A stretch of 64,000 bases of DNA, from positions 28,191,447 through 28,255,446 of the forward strand of contig JBAIZL010000007.1 in assembly GCA_036971475.1 (NCBI GenBank), given 5' to 3'. This document shows, piece by piece, positions 11,926 to 24,342 of this stretch. A program made the position numbers and the translations under genes. Origin of the DNA: Prosapia bicincta. Its lineage: Eukaryota > Arthropoda > Insecta > Hemiptera > Cercopidae. Each line of letters opens with the position of its first letter. Within the stretch, counting starts at the first letter, position 1. Below the pieces are notes generated by a model. It saw only the letters and a list, made by a program, of their open reading frames with translations, ran no database searches and was not told the DNA's origin.

Positions 11926-14900
11926 CCTGACAGGGGCGCACCCAGATACACTCCACCTAGTGTAGTCCATAGGAGATTGGGCTCACTTCGATCTTACCCA
12001 TAATACCTATGTCCGTTCTAGTGGTTTCTGTGGTGCTAGTGTAGTCCATACAGGCGGAGATTGGGGTTACTCCGATCTTACACATAATACCTTGGTCCCC
12101 TCTAGTGGTTTCTGTGGTCGCTGGCTGGAGCAATGCACAAATGCTGCAGGCAAGAATAATGACAGCGGCGCACACAGATACACTCGCCCTAGTGTAGACC
12201 ATACAGGCGGAGATTGGGGTCACTCCGATCTCACACATAATACTTATGTCCCATCTAGTGGTTTCAGTGCTCGCTGGCAGGAGCAATGCACAAATGCTGC
12301 AGGCAAGAATAATGACAGCGGCGCACACAGATACACTCGCCCTAGTGTAGACCATACAGGCGGAGATTGTACTCGCTCCGATCTCACACATAATACTTAT
12401 GTCCCATCTAGTGGTTTCAGTGCTCGCTGGCTGGAGCAATGCACAAATGCTGCAGGGAAGAATCCTGACAGAGGCGCACCCAGATACACTCTCCCCAGTT
12501 TAGACCATACAGGCGGAGATTGGGTCACTCCGATCTTACCCATAATACCTACGTCCCCTCTAGTGGGTTCAGTGGTCGCTGGCTGGAGCAATGCACAATT
12601 GCTGCAGGCAAGAATTCTGACAGAGGCGCACCCAGATACACTCGCCCTAGTTTAGACCATACAGGTGGAGATTGGGGTCACTCCGATCTTACCCATAATT
12701 TCTATGTCCCCTCTAGTGGTTTCTGTGCTCGCTGGCTGGAGCAATGCACAAATGCTGCAGACAAGAATCCTGACAGAAGCGCACCCAGATACACTCGCCC
12801 CAGTTTAGACCATACAGGCGGAGATTGGTTTCACTCCGATCTTACCCATAATACCTACGTCCCCTCTAGTGGGTTCTGTGCTCGCTGGCTGGAGCAATGC
12901 ACAAATGCTGCAGACAAGAATCCTGACAGAAGCGCACCCAGATACACTCGCCCCAGTTTAGACCATACAGGCGGTGATTGGGGTCACTCCGATCTTACCC
13001 ATAATACCTATGGCCCCGCTAGTGGTTTCTGTGCTCGCTGGCTGTAGCAATGCGAAAATGCTGCAGACAAGAATCCTGACAGAGGCGCACCCACATACAC
13101 TCGCCCCAGTTTAGACCATACAGGCGGAGATTGGGGTCACTCCGATTTTACCCATAATACCTAGGTCTCCTCTAGAGGTTTCTGTGCTCGCTGGCTGTAG
13201 CAATGCGCAAATGCTGCAGGCAAGAATCCTGAAAAGGGCCCACCCAGATACACTCGCCCTAGTGTAGTCCATACAGGTAGAGATTGTGCTCGATCCCTTC
13301 TTACACATAATACCTATGTCCCCTCTAGTGGATTCTGTGGTCGCTGGCTGGAGCAATGCACAAATGCTGCAGGCAAGAATAATGACAGCGGCGCACACAG
13401 ATACACTCGCCCTAGTGTAGACCATACAGGCGGAGATTGTACTCGCTCCGATCTCACACATAATACTTATGTCCCATCTAGTGGTTTCAGTGCTCGCTGG
13501 CTGGAGCAATGCACAAATGCTGCAGGGAAGAATCCTGACAGAGGCGCACCCAGATACACTCTCCCCAGTTTAGACCATACAGGCGTTGATTGGGTCACTC
13601 CGATCTTACCCATAATACCTACGTCCCCTCTAGTGGTTTCTGTGGTCGCTGGCTGGAGCAATGCACAATTGCTGCAGGCAAGAATTCTGACAGAGGCGCG
13701 CCCAGATACACTCGCCCTAGTTTAGACCATACAGGTGGAGATTGGGGTCACTCCGATCTTACCCATAATTTCTATGGCCCCGCTAGTGGTTTCTGTGCTC
13801 GCTGGCTGGAGCAATGCACAAATGCTGCAGACAAGAATCCTGACAGAAGCGCACCCAGATACACTCGCCCCAGTTTAGACCATACAGGCGGAGATTGGGT
13901 CACTCCGATCTCACACATAATACTTATGTCCCATCTAGTGGTTTCAGTGCTCGCTGGCTGGAGCAATGCACAAATGCTGCAGGCAAGAATCCTGACAGCG
14001 GCGCACACAGATACACTCGCCCTAGTTTAGACCATACAGGCGGTGATTGGGGTCACTCCGATCTTACCCATAATACTTATGTCCCATCTAGTGGTTTCAG
14101 TGCTCGCTGGCTGGAGCAATGCACAAATGCTGCAGGCAAGAATCCTGACAGCGGCGCACACAGATACACTCGCCCTAGTGTAGACCATACAGGCGGAGAT
14201 TGTACTCGCTCCGATCTTACCCATAATACCTATGGCCCCGCTAGTGGTTTCTGTGCTCGCTGGCTGTAGCAATGCGAAAATGCTGCAGACAAGAATCCTG
14301 ACAGAGGCGCACCCACATACACTCGCCCCAGTTTAGACCATACAGGCGGAGATTGGGGTCACTCCGATTTTACCCATAATACCTAGGTCTCCTCTAGAGG
14401 TTTCTGTGCTCGCTGGCTGTAGCAATGCGCAAATGCTGCAGGCAAGAATCCTGAAAAGGGCCCACCCAGATACACTCGCCCTAGTGTAGTCCATACAGGT
14501 AGAGATTGTGCTCGATCCCTTCTTACACATAATACCTATGTCCCCTCTAGTGGTTTTTGTGGTCGGTGGCTGGAGCAATGCACAATTGCTGCAGGCAGGA
14601 ATCCTGAAAAGGGCCCACCCAGTTACACTCGCCCTAGTGTAGTCCATACAGGTAGAGATTGTGCTCGATCCCTTCTTACACATAATACCTATGTCCCCTC
14701 TAGTGGTTTTTGTGGTCGGTGGCTGGAGCAATGCACAATTGCTGCAGGCAGGAATCCTGAAAAGGGCCCACCCAGTTACACTCGCCCTAGTGTAGTCCAT
14801 ACAGGTAGAGATTGTGTTCGATCCGTTCTTACACATAATATCTATGTCCCCTCTAGTCTTATCTGTGGTCGCTGGCTGGAGCAATGCACAAATGCTGCAT

Positions 14901-17900
14901 GCAAGAATCCTGACAGGGGCGCACCCAGATACACTCGCCCTAGTGTAGTCCACACAAGTAGAGATTGTGCTCGATCCGTTCTTACACATAATACCTATAT
15001 CCCCTCTAGTGGATTCTGTGGTCGCTGGCTGGAGCAATGCACAAATGCTGCAGGCAAGAATCCTGACAGAGGCGCACCCAGATACACTCGCCCCAGTTTA
15101 GACCATACAGGCGGAGATTGGGTCACTCCGATCTTACCCATAATACCTAGGTCCCCTCTAGTGGTTTTTGCGGTCGATGGCTGGAGCAATGCACAATTGC
15201 TGCATCGAAGAATCCTGACAGAGGCGCACCCAGATACACTCGCCCCAGTTTAGACCATACAGGCGGAGATTGGGGTCACTAAGATCTTACCCATAATACC
15301 TATGGCCCCGCTAGTGGTTTCTGTGCTCGCTGGCTGGAGCAATGCACAAATGCTGCAGACAAGAATCCTGACAGAGGCGCACCCAGATACACTCTCCATA
15401 GTTTAGACCATACAGGCGGAGATTGGGGTCACTCCGATCTTACCCATAATACCTAGGTCCCCTCTAGTGGTTTCTGTGGTCGCTGGCTGGAGCAATGCAC
15501 AAATCCTGCAGGCAAGAATCCTGACAGAGGCGCACCCAGATACACTCGCCCCAGTTTAGACCATACAGGCGGAGATTGGGTCACTCCGATCTTACCCATA
15601 ATACCTATGGCCCCGCTAGTGGTTTCTGTGCTCGCTGGCTGGAGCAATGCACAAATGCTGCAGACAAGAATCCTGACAGAGGCGCACCCAGATACACTCG
15701 CCCCAGTTTAGACCATACATGCGGATATTGGGGTCACTCCGATCTTACCCATAATACCTATGGCCCCGCTAGTGGTTTTTGTGCTCGCTGGCTGTAGCAA
15801 TGCGCAAATGCTGCAGACAAGAATCCTGACAGAGACGCACCCAGATAAACTCGCCCCAGTTTAGACCATACAGGGGGAGGATTGGGGTCACTCCGATCTT
15901 ACCCATAATACCTACGTCCCCTCTAGTGGTTTCTGTGCTCGCTGGCTGTAGCAATGCGCAAATGCTGCAGGCAAGATTCCTGAAAAGGGCGTGCCCAGAT
16001 ACACTCGTCCTAGTGTAGACCATACAGGCGGAGATTAGGCTCACTCCGATCTTACCCATAATACCTTGGTCCCCTCTTGTGGTTGTTGTGCTCTATGGCT
16101 GGTGCAATGCACAAAAGCTGCAAGCAAGAATCCTGACAAGTGCGCACCCAGATACACTCGCCCTAGTGTAGTCCATACAGGTAGAGATTGTGCTCGATCC
16201 GTTCTTACACATAATACCTGTGTCCCCTCTAGTGGTTTCTGTGGTCGCTGGCTGGAGCAATGCACAAATGCTGCAAGCAAGAATCCTGAAAAGGGCCCAC
16301 CCAGTTACACTCGCCCTAGTGTAGTCCATACAGGTAGAGATTGTGTTCGATCCGTTCTTACACATAATATCTATGTCCCCTCTAGTCTTATCTGTGGTCG
16401 CTGGCTGGAGCAATGCACAAATGCTGCAGGCAAGAATCCTGACAGAGGCGCACCCAGATACACTCGCCCCAGTTTAGACCATACAGGCGGAGATTGGGTC
16501 ACTCCGATCTTACCCATAATACCTACGTCCCCTCTAGTGGGTTCTGTGGTCGCTGGCTGGAGCAATGCACAATTGCTGCAGGCAAGAATTCTGACAGAGG
16601 CGCACCCAGATACACTCGCCCTAGTTTAGACCATACAGGTGGAGATTGGGGTCACTCCGATCTTACCCATAATACCTATGGCCCCGCTAGTGGTTTCTGT
16701 GCTCGCTGGCTGGAGCAATGCACAAATGCTGCAGACAAGAATCCTGACAGAAGCGCACCCAGATACACTCGCCCCAGTTTAGACCATACAGGCGGTGATT
16801 GGGGTCACTCCGATCTTACCCATAATACCTATGGCCCCGCTAGTGGTTTCTGTGCTCGCTGGCTGTAGCAATGCGAAAATGCTGCAGACAAGAATCCTGA
16901 CAGAGGCGCACCCACATACACTCGCCCCAGTTTAGACCATACAGGCGGAGATTGGGGTCACTCCGATTTTACCCATAATACCTAGGTCTCCTCTAGAGGT
17001 TTCTGTGCTCGCTGGCTGTAGCAATGCGCAAATGCTGCAGGCAAGAATCCTGAAAAGGGCCCACCCAGATACACTCGCCCTAGTGTAGTCCATACAGGTA
17101 GAGATTGTGCTCGATCCCTTCTTACACATAATACCTATGTCCCCTCTAATGGTTTTTGTGGTCGGTGGCTGGAGCAATGCACAATTGCTGCAGGCAGGAA
17201 TCCTGAAAAGGGCCCACCCAGTTACACTCGCCCTAGTGTAGTCCATACAGGTAGAGATTGTGTTCGATCCGTTCTTACACATAATATCTATGTCCCCTCT
17301 AGTCTTATCTGTGGTCGCTGGCTGGAGCAATGCACAAATGCTGCATGCAAGAATCCTGACAGGGGCGCACCCAGATACACTCGCCCTAGTGTAGTCCACA
17401 CAAGTAGAGATTGTGCTCGATCCGTTCTTACACATAATACCTATATCCCCTCTAGTGGATTCTGTGGTCGCTGGCTGGAGCAATGCACAAATGCTGCAGG
17501 CAAGAATCCTGACAGAGGCGCACCCAGATACACTCGCCCCAGTTTAGACCATACAGGCGGAGATTGGGTCACTCCGATCTTACCCATAATACCTAGGTCC
17601 CCTCTAGTGGTTTTTGCGGTCGATGGCTGGAGCAATGCACAATTGCTGCATCGAAGAATCCTGACAGAGGCGCACCCAGATACACTCGCCCCAGTTTAGA
17701 CCATACAGGCGGAGATTGGGGTCACTAAGATCTTACCCATAATACCTATGGCCCCGCTAGTGGTTTCTGTGCTCGCTGGCTGGAGCAATGCACAAATGCT
17801 GCAGACAAGAATCCTGACAGAGGCGCACCCAGATACACTCTCCATAGTTTAGACCATACAGGCGGAGATTGGGGTCACTCCGATCTTACCCATAATACCT

Positions 17901-19617
17901 AGGTCCCCTCTAGTGGTTTCTGTGGTCGCTGGCTGGAGCAATGCACAAATCCTGCAGGCAAGAATCCTGACAGAGGCGCACCCAGATACACTCGCCCCAG
18001 TTTAGACCATACAGGCGGAGATTGGGTCACTCCGATCTTACCCATAATACCTATGGCCCCGCTAGTGGTTTCTGTGCTCGCTGGCTGGAGCAATGCACAA
18101 ATGCTGCAGACAAGAATCCTGACAGAGGCGCACCCAGATACACTCGCCCCAGTTTAGACCATACATGCGGATATTGGGGTCACTCCGATCTTACCCATAA
18201 TACCTATGGCCCCGCTAGTGGTTTTTGTGCTCGCTGGCTGTAGCAATGCGCAAATGCTGCAGACAAGAATCCTGACAGAGACGCACCCAGATAAACTCGC
18301 CCCAGTTTAGACCATACAGGGGGAGGATTGGGGTCACTCCGATCTTACCCATAATACCTAGGTCCCCGCTAGTGGTTTCTGTGCTCGCTGGCTGTAGCAA
18401 TGCGCAAATGCTGCAGGCAAGATTCCTGAAAAGGGCGTGCCCAGATACACTCGTCCTAGTGTAGACCATACAGGCGGAGATTAGGCTCACTCCGATCTTA
18501 CCCATAATACCAAGGTCCCCTCTTGTGGTTGTTGTGCTCTATGGCTGGTGCAATGCACAAAAGCTGCAAGCAAGAATCCTGACAAGTGCGCACCCAGATA
18601 CACTCGCCCTAGTGTAGTCCATACAGGTAGAGATTGTGCTCGATCCGTTCTTACACATAATACCTGTGTCCCCTCTAGTGGTTTCTGTGGTCGCTGGCTG
18701 GAGCAATGCACAAATGCTGCAAGCAAGAATCCTGAAAAGGGCCCACCCAGTTACACTCGCCCTAGTGTAGTCCATACAGGTAGAGATTGTGTTCGATCCG
18801 TTCTTACACATAATATCTATGTCCCCTCTAGTCTTATCTGTGGTCGCTGGCTGGAGCAATGCACAAATGCTGCAGGCAAGAATCCTGACAGAGGCGCACC
18901 CAGATACACTCGCCCCAGTTTAGACCATACAGGCGGAGATTGGGTCACTCCGATCTTACCCATAATACCTAGGTCCCCTCTAGTGGTTTTTGTGGTCGAT
19001 GGCTGGAGCAATGCACAATTGCTGCAAGCAAGAATCCTGAAAAGGGCGCGCCCAGATACACTCGTCCTAGTGTAGACCATACAGGCGGAGATTAGGATCA
19101 CTCCGATCTTACCCATAATACCTAGGTCCCCTCTAGTGGTTTCTGTGGTCCCCTGGCTGGAGCAATGCACAAATGCTGCATCGAAGAATCCTGACAGAGG
19201 CGCACCCAGATACACTCGCCCCAGTTTAGACCATACAGGCGGATATTGGGGTCACTCCGATCATACCCATAATACCTATGGCCCCGCTAGTGGTCTTTGT
19301 GCTCGCTGGCTGGAGCAATGCACAAATACTGCAGACAAGAATCTTGACAGAGGCGCACCGAGATACACTCGCCCCAATTTAGACCATACAGGCGGATATT
19401 GGGGTCACTCCGATCTTACCCATAATACCTAGGTCCCCTCTAGTGGTTTCTGTGCTCGCTGGCTATAGCAATGCGTAAATGCTGCAGGAAAGAATCCTGA
19501 AAAGGGCGTGCCCAGATACACTCGGCCTAGTGTAGTCCACACAGGTAGAGATTGTGCTCGATCCGTTCTTACACATAATACCTATGTCCCCTCTAGTGGC
19601 TTCTGTGGTCGCTAGTA
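11926..19617. repeat. Satellite 2: 153-bp tandem repeat, about 50 copies
   Basis: The unit is 153 bp (for example 12176 to 12329), about 51% GC, with recurrent landmarks AGATACACTCGCCC, GACCATACAGGCGG, CATAATACCTATG, TCTAGTGGTTTCTGTG and GCTGGAGCAATGCAC. Copies differ by roughly 5-15% by eye. Many copies have a 1-bp deletion (GATTGGGTC against GATTGGGGTC). The first copy, near 12037, is internally deleted. Since 153 is 51 codons, both strands carry apparent 51-residue protein repeats, broken by those 1-bp changes. I judge the array non-coding. Confidence 0.97.
14850..18940. repeat. 2446-bp higher-order duplication in satellite 2
   Basis: Rare variants recur at a constant offset of 2446 bp (16 monomers less 2 bp). 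Examples: GGTCACTAAGATC near 15274 and 17720, GGCGGATATTGGGG near 15721 and 18167, and the TGTGGTTGTTGTGCTC monomer near 16077 and 18523. Upstream of about 14840 the matching offset becomes 2599 bp, exactly one more monomer, because copy one carries an extra unit near 14548-14700. The two copies are almost identical, so the block duplication is recent. Confidence 0.9.
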
Positions 19618-19639
19618 GGACTCGCCCTACCCTAGCACA

Positions 19640-20095
19640 ACTACCCCTAACTCGGCCTCTACGTAACCTAGGACTATAGGGGTAGTTTTGGATGATGCAG
19701 GAGGTCATCGCGCACCTGATCCCTGCCTTAGGGGTGGTTTCGATCACGTCTAGAGGGGTAGGGGGTAGTTTTTCAAAAAAATTTTATTTTAACCTTACTC
19801 GGCCGCTACGTAACCTAGGACTATAGGGGTGGTTTTGGATGATGCAGAGGCTTGACGCCGACCCTCACCCAACCCTTAAGGGTGGTTTTGACCATGCCTA
19901 GAGGGGTGGGGGTAGTTTTTCGAAAAAATTTGATTCTAACCCACTGACCTAAGCTAGCCAAAATGGATCCAACCTAACCTAACCTAAGTGTTGGGGGTGA
20001 CCTCGGCTACGTTCAGGACCATCACCGGGGGTAGCTCCGGGGGTGGATTGGGGGTAGGGGGTAGTTTTCGAAAAAATTTTGGAAAATCGTGTCTT
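19640..20095. repeat. G-rich end modules, three diverged copies
   Basis: Successive units begin near 19640, 19797 and 19965. The first two share CTACGTAACCTAGGACTATA, then GGGGT(A/G)GTTTTGGATGATGC. All carry a G-rich stretch leading into GTAGTTTTTC(A/G)AAAAAATTT or a close variant. The stretch 19970-19987 holds three consecutive CCTAA units, the insect telomere motif, inside this dispersed-repeat module rather than in a telomere array. Confidence 0.7.
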
Positions 20096-20129
20096 GACCG
20101 ATAGGATGAGTCTAGAGTGTATTATCGCT

Positions 20130-20510
20130 ACTGTAGGGGTAGTTTCACCTAGGGGTAGTTTTTACAAAAAATACGAAATTGCCAAAAATCGATCGGCTGG
20201 ACCAACAGACAGTACGGGATACGTGTAGAGTCCAGTACGGGCTGCTTCGGGGGCGGTTCACCTAGGGGTAGTTTTTACAAAAAATATGAAATTGCCGAAA
20301 ATCGATCGGCCGGATCAACAGACAGTACGGTATATGTGTAGAGCCCAATATGGAATACTGCGGGGGCGGGATCGCCAAGGGGTTGTTTTAAATAATATAT
20401 GAAATTGCCAAAAATCGATCGGGTTGATCGAAAGACCGTCCGGGATATATGTCCATTATGGTGGGCTGTGTGGGTGGTTTCGCCTGTTTTCAGATTGCCA
20501 AAAATGATCG
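20130..20510. repeat. 113-bp degenerate tandem repeat
   Basis: The motif GAAATTGCC(A/G)AAAATCGATC occurs at 20175, 20288 and 20401, spaced 113 bp each. A diverged copy lies near 20492 and another near 21324. Each is preceded by a G-rich GGGGTAGTTTT-like stretch. This is part of the interior of the candidate element. Confidence 0.8.
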
Positions 20511-21295
20511 AGGTCCTAGGTAAAAGCCACCTAGGAGTCATGCTCGACGTAAATCCATCTCAACACCGGCCGTTAAGTAAGGCCTCTTAGGTAGTGTAAC
20601 CCAGGAATAGCTCCGGTGGAGGGGCAACGTTTGGAAAGACTTAATGGTTATCTGATGACGTATCAGCGCTCGAGCAACTCTATGCAAGTAGTAGGCTCGC
20701 CCTAACTATAGTGGTCTACCCCTAAATGATATGGGTGACGAGGGGCCCATGGGTTGGCAAACTCAAAATTTGTCTATCCTACTAAATTAATAAACAATGC
20801 AGTCAGCCTATAAGTAAAGCTACACAAGAGCAGGGCTAGGACGGTTGCTATATCAACTACCAAGAGAAATACCTCCACCATGTCTTAGGTAAAGCTATCT
20901 ATGGAGCAAGGCCACAGGTAAATCCATCCCTTATGCCAAACCATAGGTAAAGCCATCCAGGTGTCGGACCTTCGGTAAAGTCACACCAGGAGTCGTGCTA
21001 GAGGTAAAGCCCCCAGGAGCTAGGCCTAGCCAACCCGAAGCCTGCCCTTAAGTAAAGCCATCCAGGTGTCAGACCATAGGTAAAGTAACCGAGGAGTCGG
21101 GCCTGAGGTAAAGCCAGCTAGGCCCTAGGTAAAGCTACCATTGAGGCAGACCATCGGTAAAGATACCATGGAGTCGGGGCCTAGGTAAAGCTACCATGGA
21201 GTTAGACCATAGGTAAAGCAAACACGGAGCAAGGACACAGGTAAAAGCCATCTCGAAGCCAGCCGATAGGAAAAGTAACCCTGGATTCAGGCATC
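20510..21295. repeat. Degenerate minisatellite of about 30-bp units (GGTAAAGCCA motif)
   Basis: Many units begin with (A/T)AGGTAAAGC or AGGTAAAGT, followed by CCAGGAGTC/CCATGGAGT and a G/C-rich link such as GGCCT. Unit length varies from about 27 to 35 bp and individual units are strongly diverged. Embedded at 20650-20810 is a segment (GATGACGTATC..., CAAACTCAAAATTTGTCTAT) that recurs 1285 bp downstream at about 21940-22040. Confidence 0.75.
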
Positions 21296-21459
21296 AAGTG
21301 GGGGGTGGTTATCAAATAATATATGAAATTACCCAAAAATGATCGGTTAGATCAAACGACCAACGACCTACATAGAGTTCAAATAGTCAACAAGTTGAAT
21401 CGACCAATCACAACGCAGGGGCCTGGTAGGCCTACGTAAACGGTCAATGTAAGACGAGA

Positions 21460-23700
21460 AGGCCTATATAACGTGTTAAACCAATATATATGACAGCCCA
21501 CATAATGTGTTAAACAAATATGCAAGCCTACATACATACTATGCTAGGCCGACATACTATGTCGGTAAATCACCGGCCAAAGCCTATATGAACTGAGATA
21601 GTTTCACCTCATATATCAGGTAGAACCACGGGCAGGCAACCGTATAATATGGGGAGTACTATAAGGTATAGCTAAACCAATATATACGATAGCCCACATA
21701 ATGTGTTAAACAAATACGCAAGCTTGCATACATACTATGCTAGGCCTACATACATGAATCCCTAAATGCGCCTACTATGTCGGTAAACACAGGCCAAAAC
21801 TTTTATGAACAGAGATAGTTTCACCTCATATAACGGGTAGAACCTGGCAATCGTATAATATGGGAAGTACTATAAGGTACATCTACCAATGCATAACCTA
21901 TCAAGCCCACGTAAAGGTTTAACATATTTGATGACGTATCCGCGTTCGAGCGACTCTATGCAGGTATTAGGCCCACCCTAACTAGAGGGGCAAAGGGTTA
22001 TGATTGCCAAACTCAAAATTTGTCTATGCTACAAAATAATAAACAAAGCAATAAAGCCCTGTCGTTTCAAGGAATACGCTCGACCGTGTGTTAGACATGT
22101 ACAGACAGCGATAACGCAATATCTTAAAACCGCAATGGCAGCCGGTGACCGCTATAGCAAGCCTAAAACTCGAGCGGCCGTGTCGTTGTGAATACTGCAT
22201 CGATATACTATGTAATATCGTCATACCACGGTATACATATATATAATCAGAAATCAGTGTAAATAATCAAATAGCATCAATGGATATATCCTATAGCTGC
22301 AAATGTATCTAGATATAAAAGGTATATATGGAGAAACACTAATAAAGAGGCCCATCACAAAACGTGAATAAATATATGTTATAAAACGATCCTAAAACGG
22401 TGCTAAAACAACATGCGTGCTATCATACATATTCGTATATACCATGTTAAGCCTACATACGTGATAGTCCACATAATGTGTTAAACAGATATGCATGTAA
22501 ACCTGCATACATACTATGCTAAGCCGACTTACATGGGCCTACTATGTCGGTAAACCGCCGGCCAAGGCCTATATGATCTAAGCCTGACACACATTTACAC
22601 CTCGTCTATCAGGTAGAACCTGGCAACCGTATAATAAGGGAAGTACTATATGGTATAGCTAACAATGCATAACCTATCACGCCCATCACGGTCAACAAAT
22701 ATTACAATATAATTTAAAAAAAAAGTCGCGCAACCTATATACATACAGTGCTAAGCCAGCATTCAGGCATATATACTATGTTAAAACAGCGTGCAATATA
22801 CTCTAAATAGCCAAATATACGTTGTTAAACCAATATGCAGGTTAACCTATATACATCCCGTTACCCACATATGCCTATATAATATGTTAAGCCTGTATAA
22901 GTGATTGCCCTTATAGTGTGTTCAATAAATATGCGTGTAAACCAAATAAATACTCTGGTAAGCCAACATGCATGCTATCTAAGATAGGCGTATATACTAT
23001 GTCAGGCCTACATATCGCGTTAAACAAACATGTGTAAGCCACCATACATATTATGCTAAGCCGACAAGGGCCTGAACACATTATATCCACTGCATAGTTT
23101 AGCTAAACGGCTATCACACACTATCCTACAGGTACCACATAATACCTGATCAATAACACATAGTATCCAATGCATAGCCTGACGAAGGTTTAATATATAG
23201 TATCCAGAGGCCTCGCTAACGATTAACACGTTGTATGCATAAGGCCTACTATGTCGGTAAACCACAGGCCCAAGCTTATATGATCAGAGTCCGACACGCA
23301 TTTTCACCCCGTCTATCAGGTAGAACCTCAGGCAGGCGGCTGTATAATACGGGAAGTACTATATCGTATAGCTAACAATGCATAACCTATAATGCCCATG
23401 ACGGTCAGCAAATACTACAAAATAATTAAAAAAAGTCGCGCAACTTATATACATACAGTGCTAACCAATATAGGCATATATACTATGTTAAACCAGCATG
23501 CAATATACTCTAAATAGCCATATATACGCTGTTAAACAAATATGCGTGTAAACCTACATAAATACTATGGTAAGCCAACATGCATGCTATCATACTATGT
23601 TAAGCCCAAATACATAATAGAATACATAATGTGTTAAACATATATGTGTGTAAGCCAGCATAGATATTATGCTAAGAAGACATGGACCTGCAAAGTATAA
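21460..23700. repeat. Irregular long-unit repeats (anchors at 21642, 21853, 22629, 23342)
   Basis: A block containing ATAATGTGTTAAACAAATATG, CATACTATGCTA, ACTATGTCGGTAAA and GTATAATA.GGGAAGTACTAT recurs four times. The last motif sits at 21642, 21853, 22629 and 23342, so spacings are 211, 776 and 713 bp. Copies are diverged and rearranged. From about 23060 to 24040 the repeat turns into ACACATAGTATCCGATGC-like units. No coding signal is seen. Descriptions longer than 20 bases in this entry are avoided; the first motif is best read as ATAATGTGTTAAAC followed by AAATATG. Confidence 0.75.
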
Positions 23701-24039
23701 CACATTATATTCGGTGCATAGTTTAGCTAATGGATATCACACACTAACCCACAAGCTGCCCACAAATTACCACATAATACCAGATACATAGCCCGGATAA
23801 TCATTAACGCATAGCGGCCGATGCAAGTCACGACTAGGGCTAACACAACATATTCAAACCATAGCCTGACTAGGGCTAACACATAGTATCCGATGAGAAG
23901 TATGAATACAAAGTAACACATAATATCCGTTGCATAGCTCGGCTAAAGTTCGTCATATAGCACCCGAAGTATAGCTTGACAAACACATAGCATCTCATGA
24001 GCGGCGTGATATAAGGTAACACATAGTATCCGATACACA

Positions 24040-24342
24040 ACCTAGGATCGAATATGACGTCATCCAGGTGGAGAACAAGATGGTGGCAATGTTCATACCG
24101 ACTTCAAAAAGGGCTATGGCCTGTGTAGGCTAGATCAAATAACCAACGTTTCAACTAAACTACTGTCATACGCGTAGTTTAACCAACCAACATACGTGAA
24201 GTTCAAACGAACAGCATTGACACCAAGTCCAAATAGGCTATGGCGGCTATGCCCAGATCAACGTATCAGCTAATCAAAATGAAAAACTTACGCTAATCAA
24301 CCAACATCTACACCGAGGTCAAATGGGTTATGGTTAGCGAAG
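24040..24342. other. Unique-looking linker before the palindrome
   Basis: About 300 bp with repeated small motifs (ATCAAAT.ACCAAC, GGGCTATGG at three spots) but no ORF, gene or inverted structure that I can support. It is probably more of the same degenerate repeat interior. Confidence 0.45.

Noticed and set aside
11957..19747. Open frames of up to 234 codons on both strands encoding 51-residue repeats in satellite 2
   Set aside because: The unit is 51 codons long and poor in stops on both strands. One-base deletions common among units shift the frame, with no sign of selection to preserve it.
19970..19987. Interstitial telomere array (CCTAA repeats)
   Set aside because: Only three units are present, and similar short runs recur near 25700 and 25798 inside the same dispersed repeat module. 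They belong to that repeat, not to a telomere.
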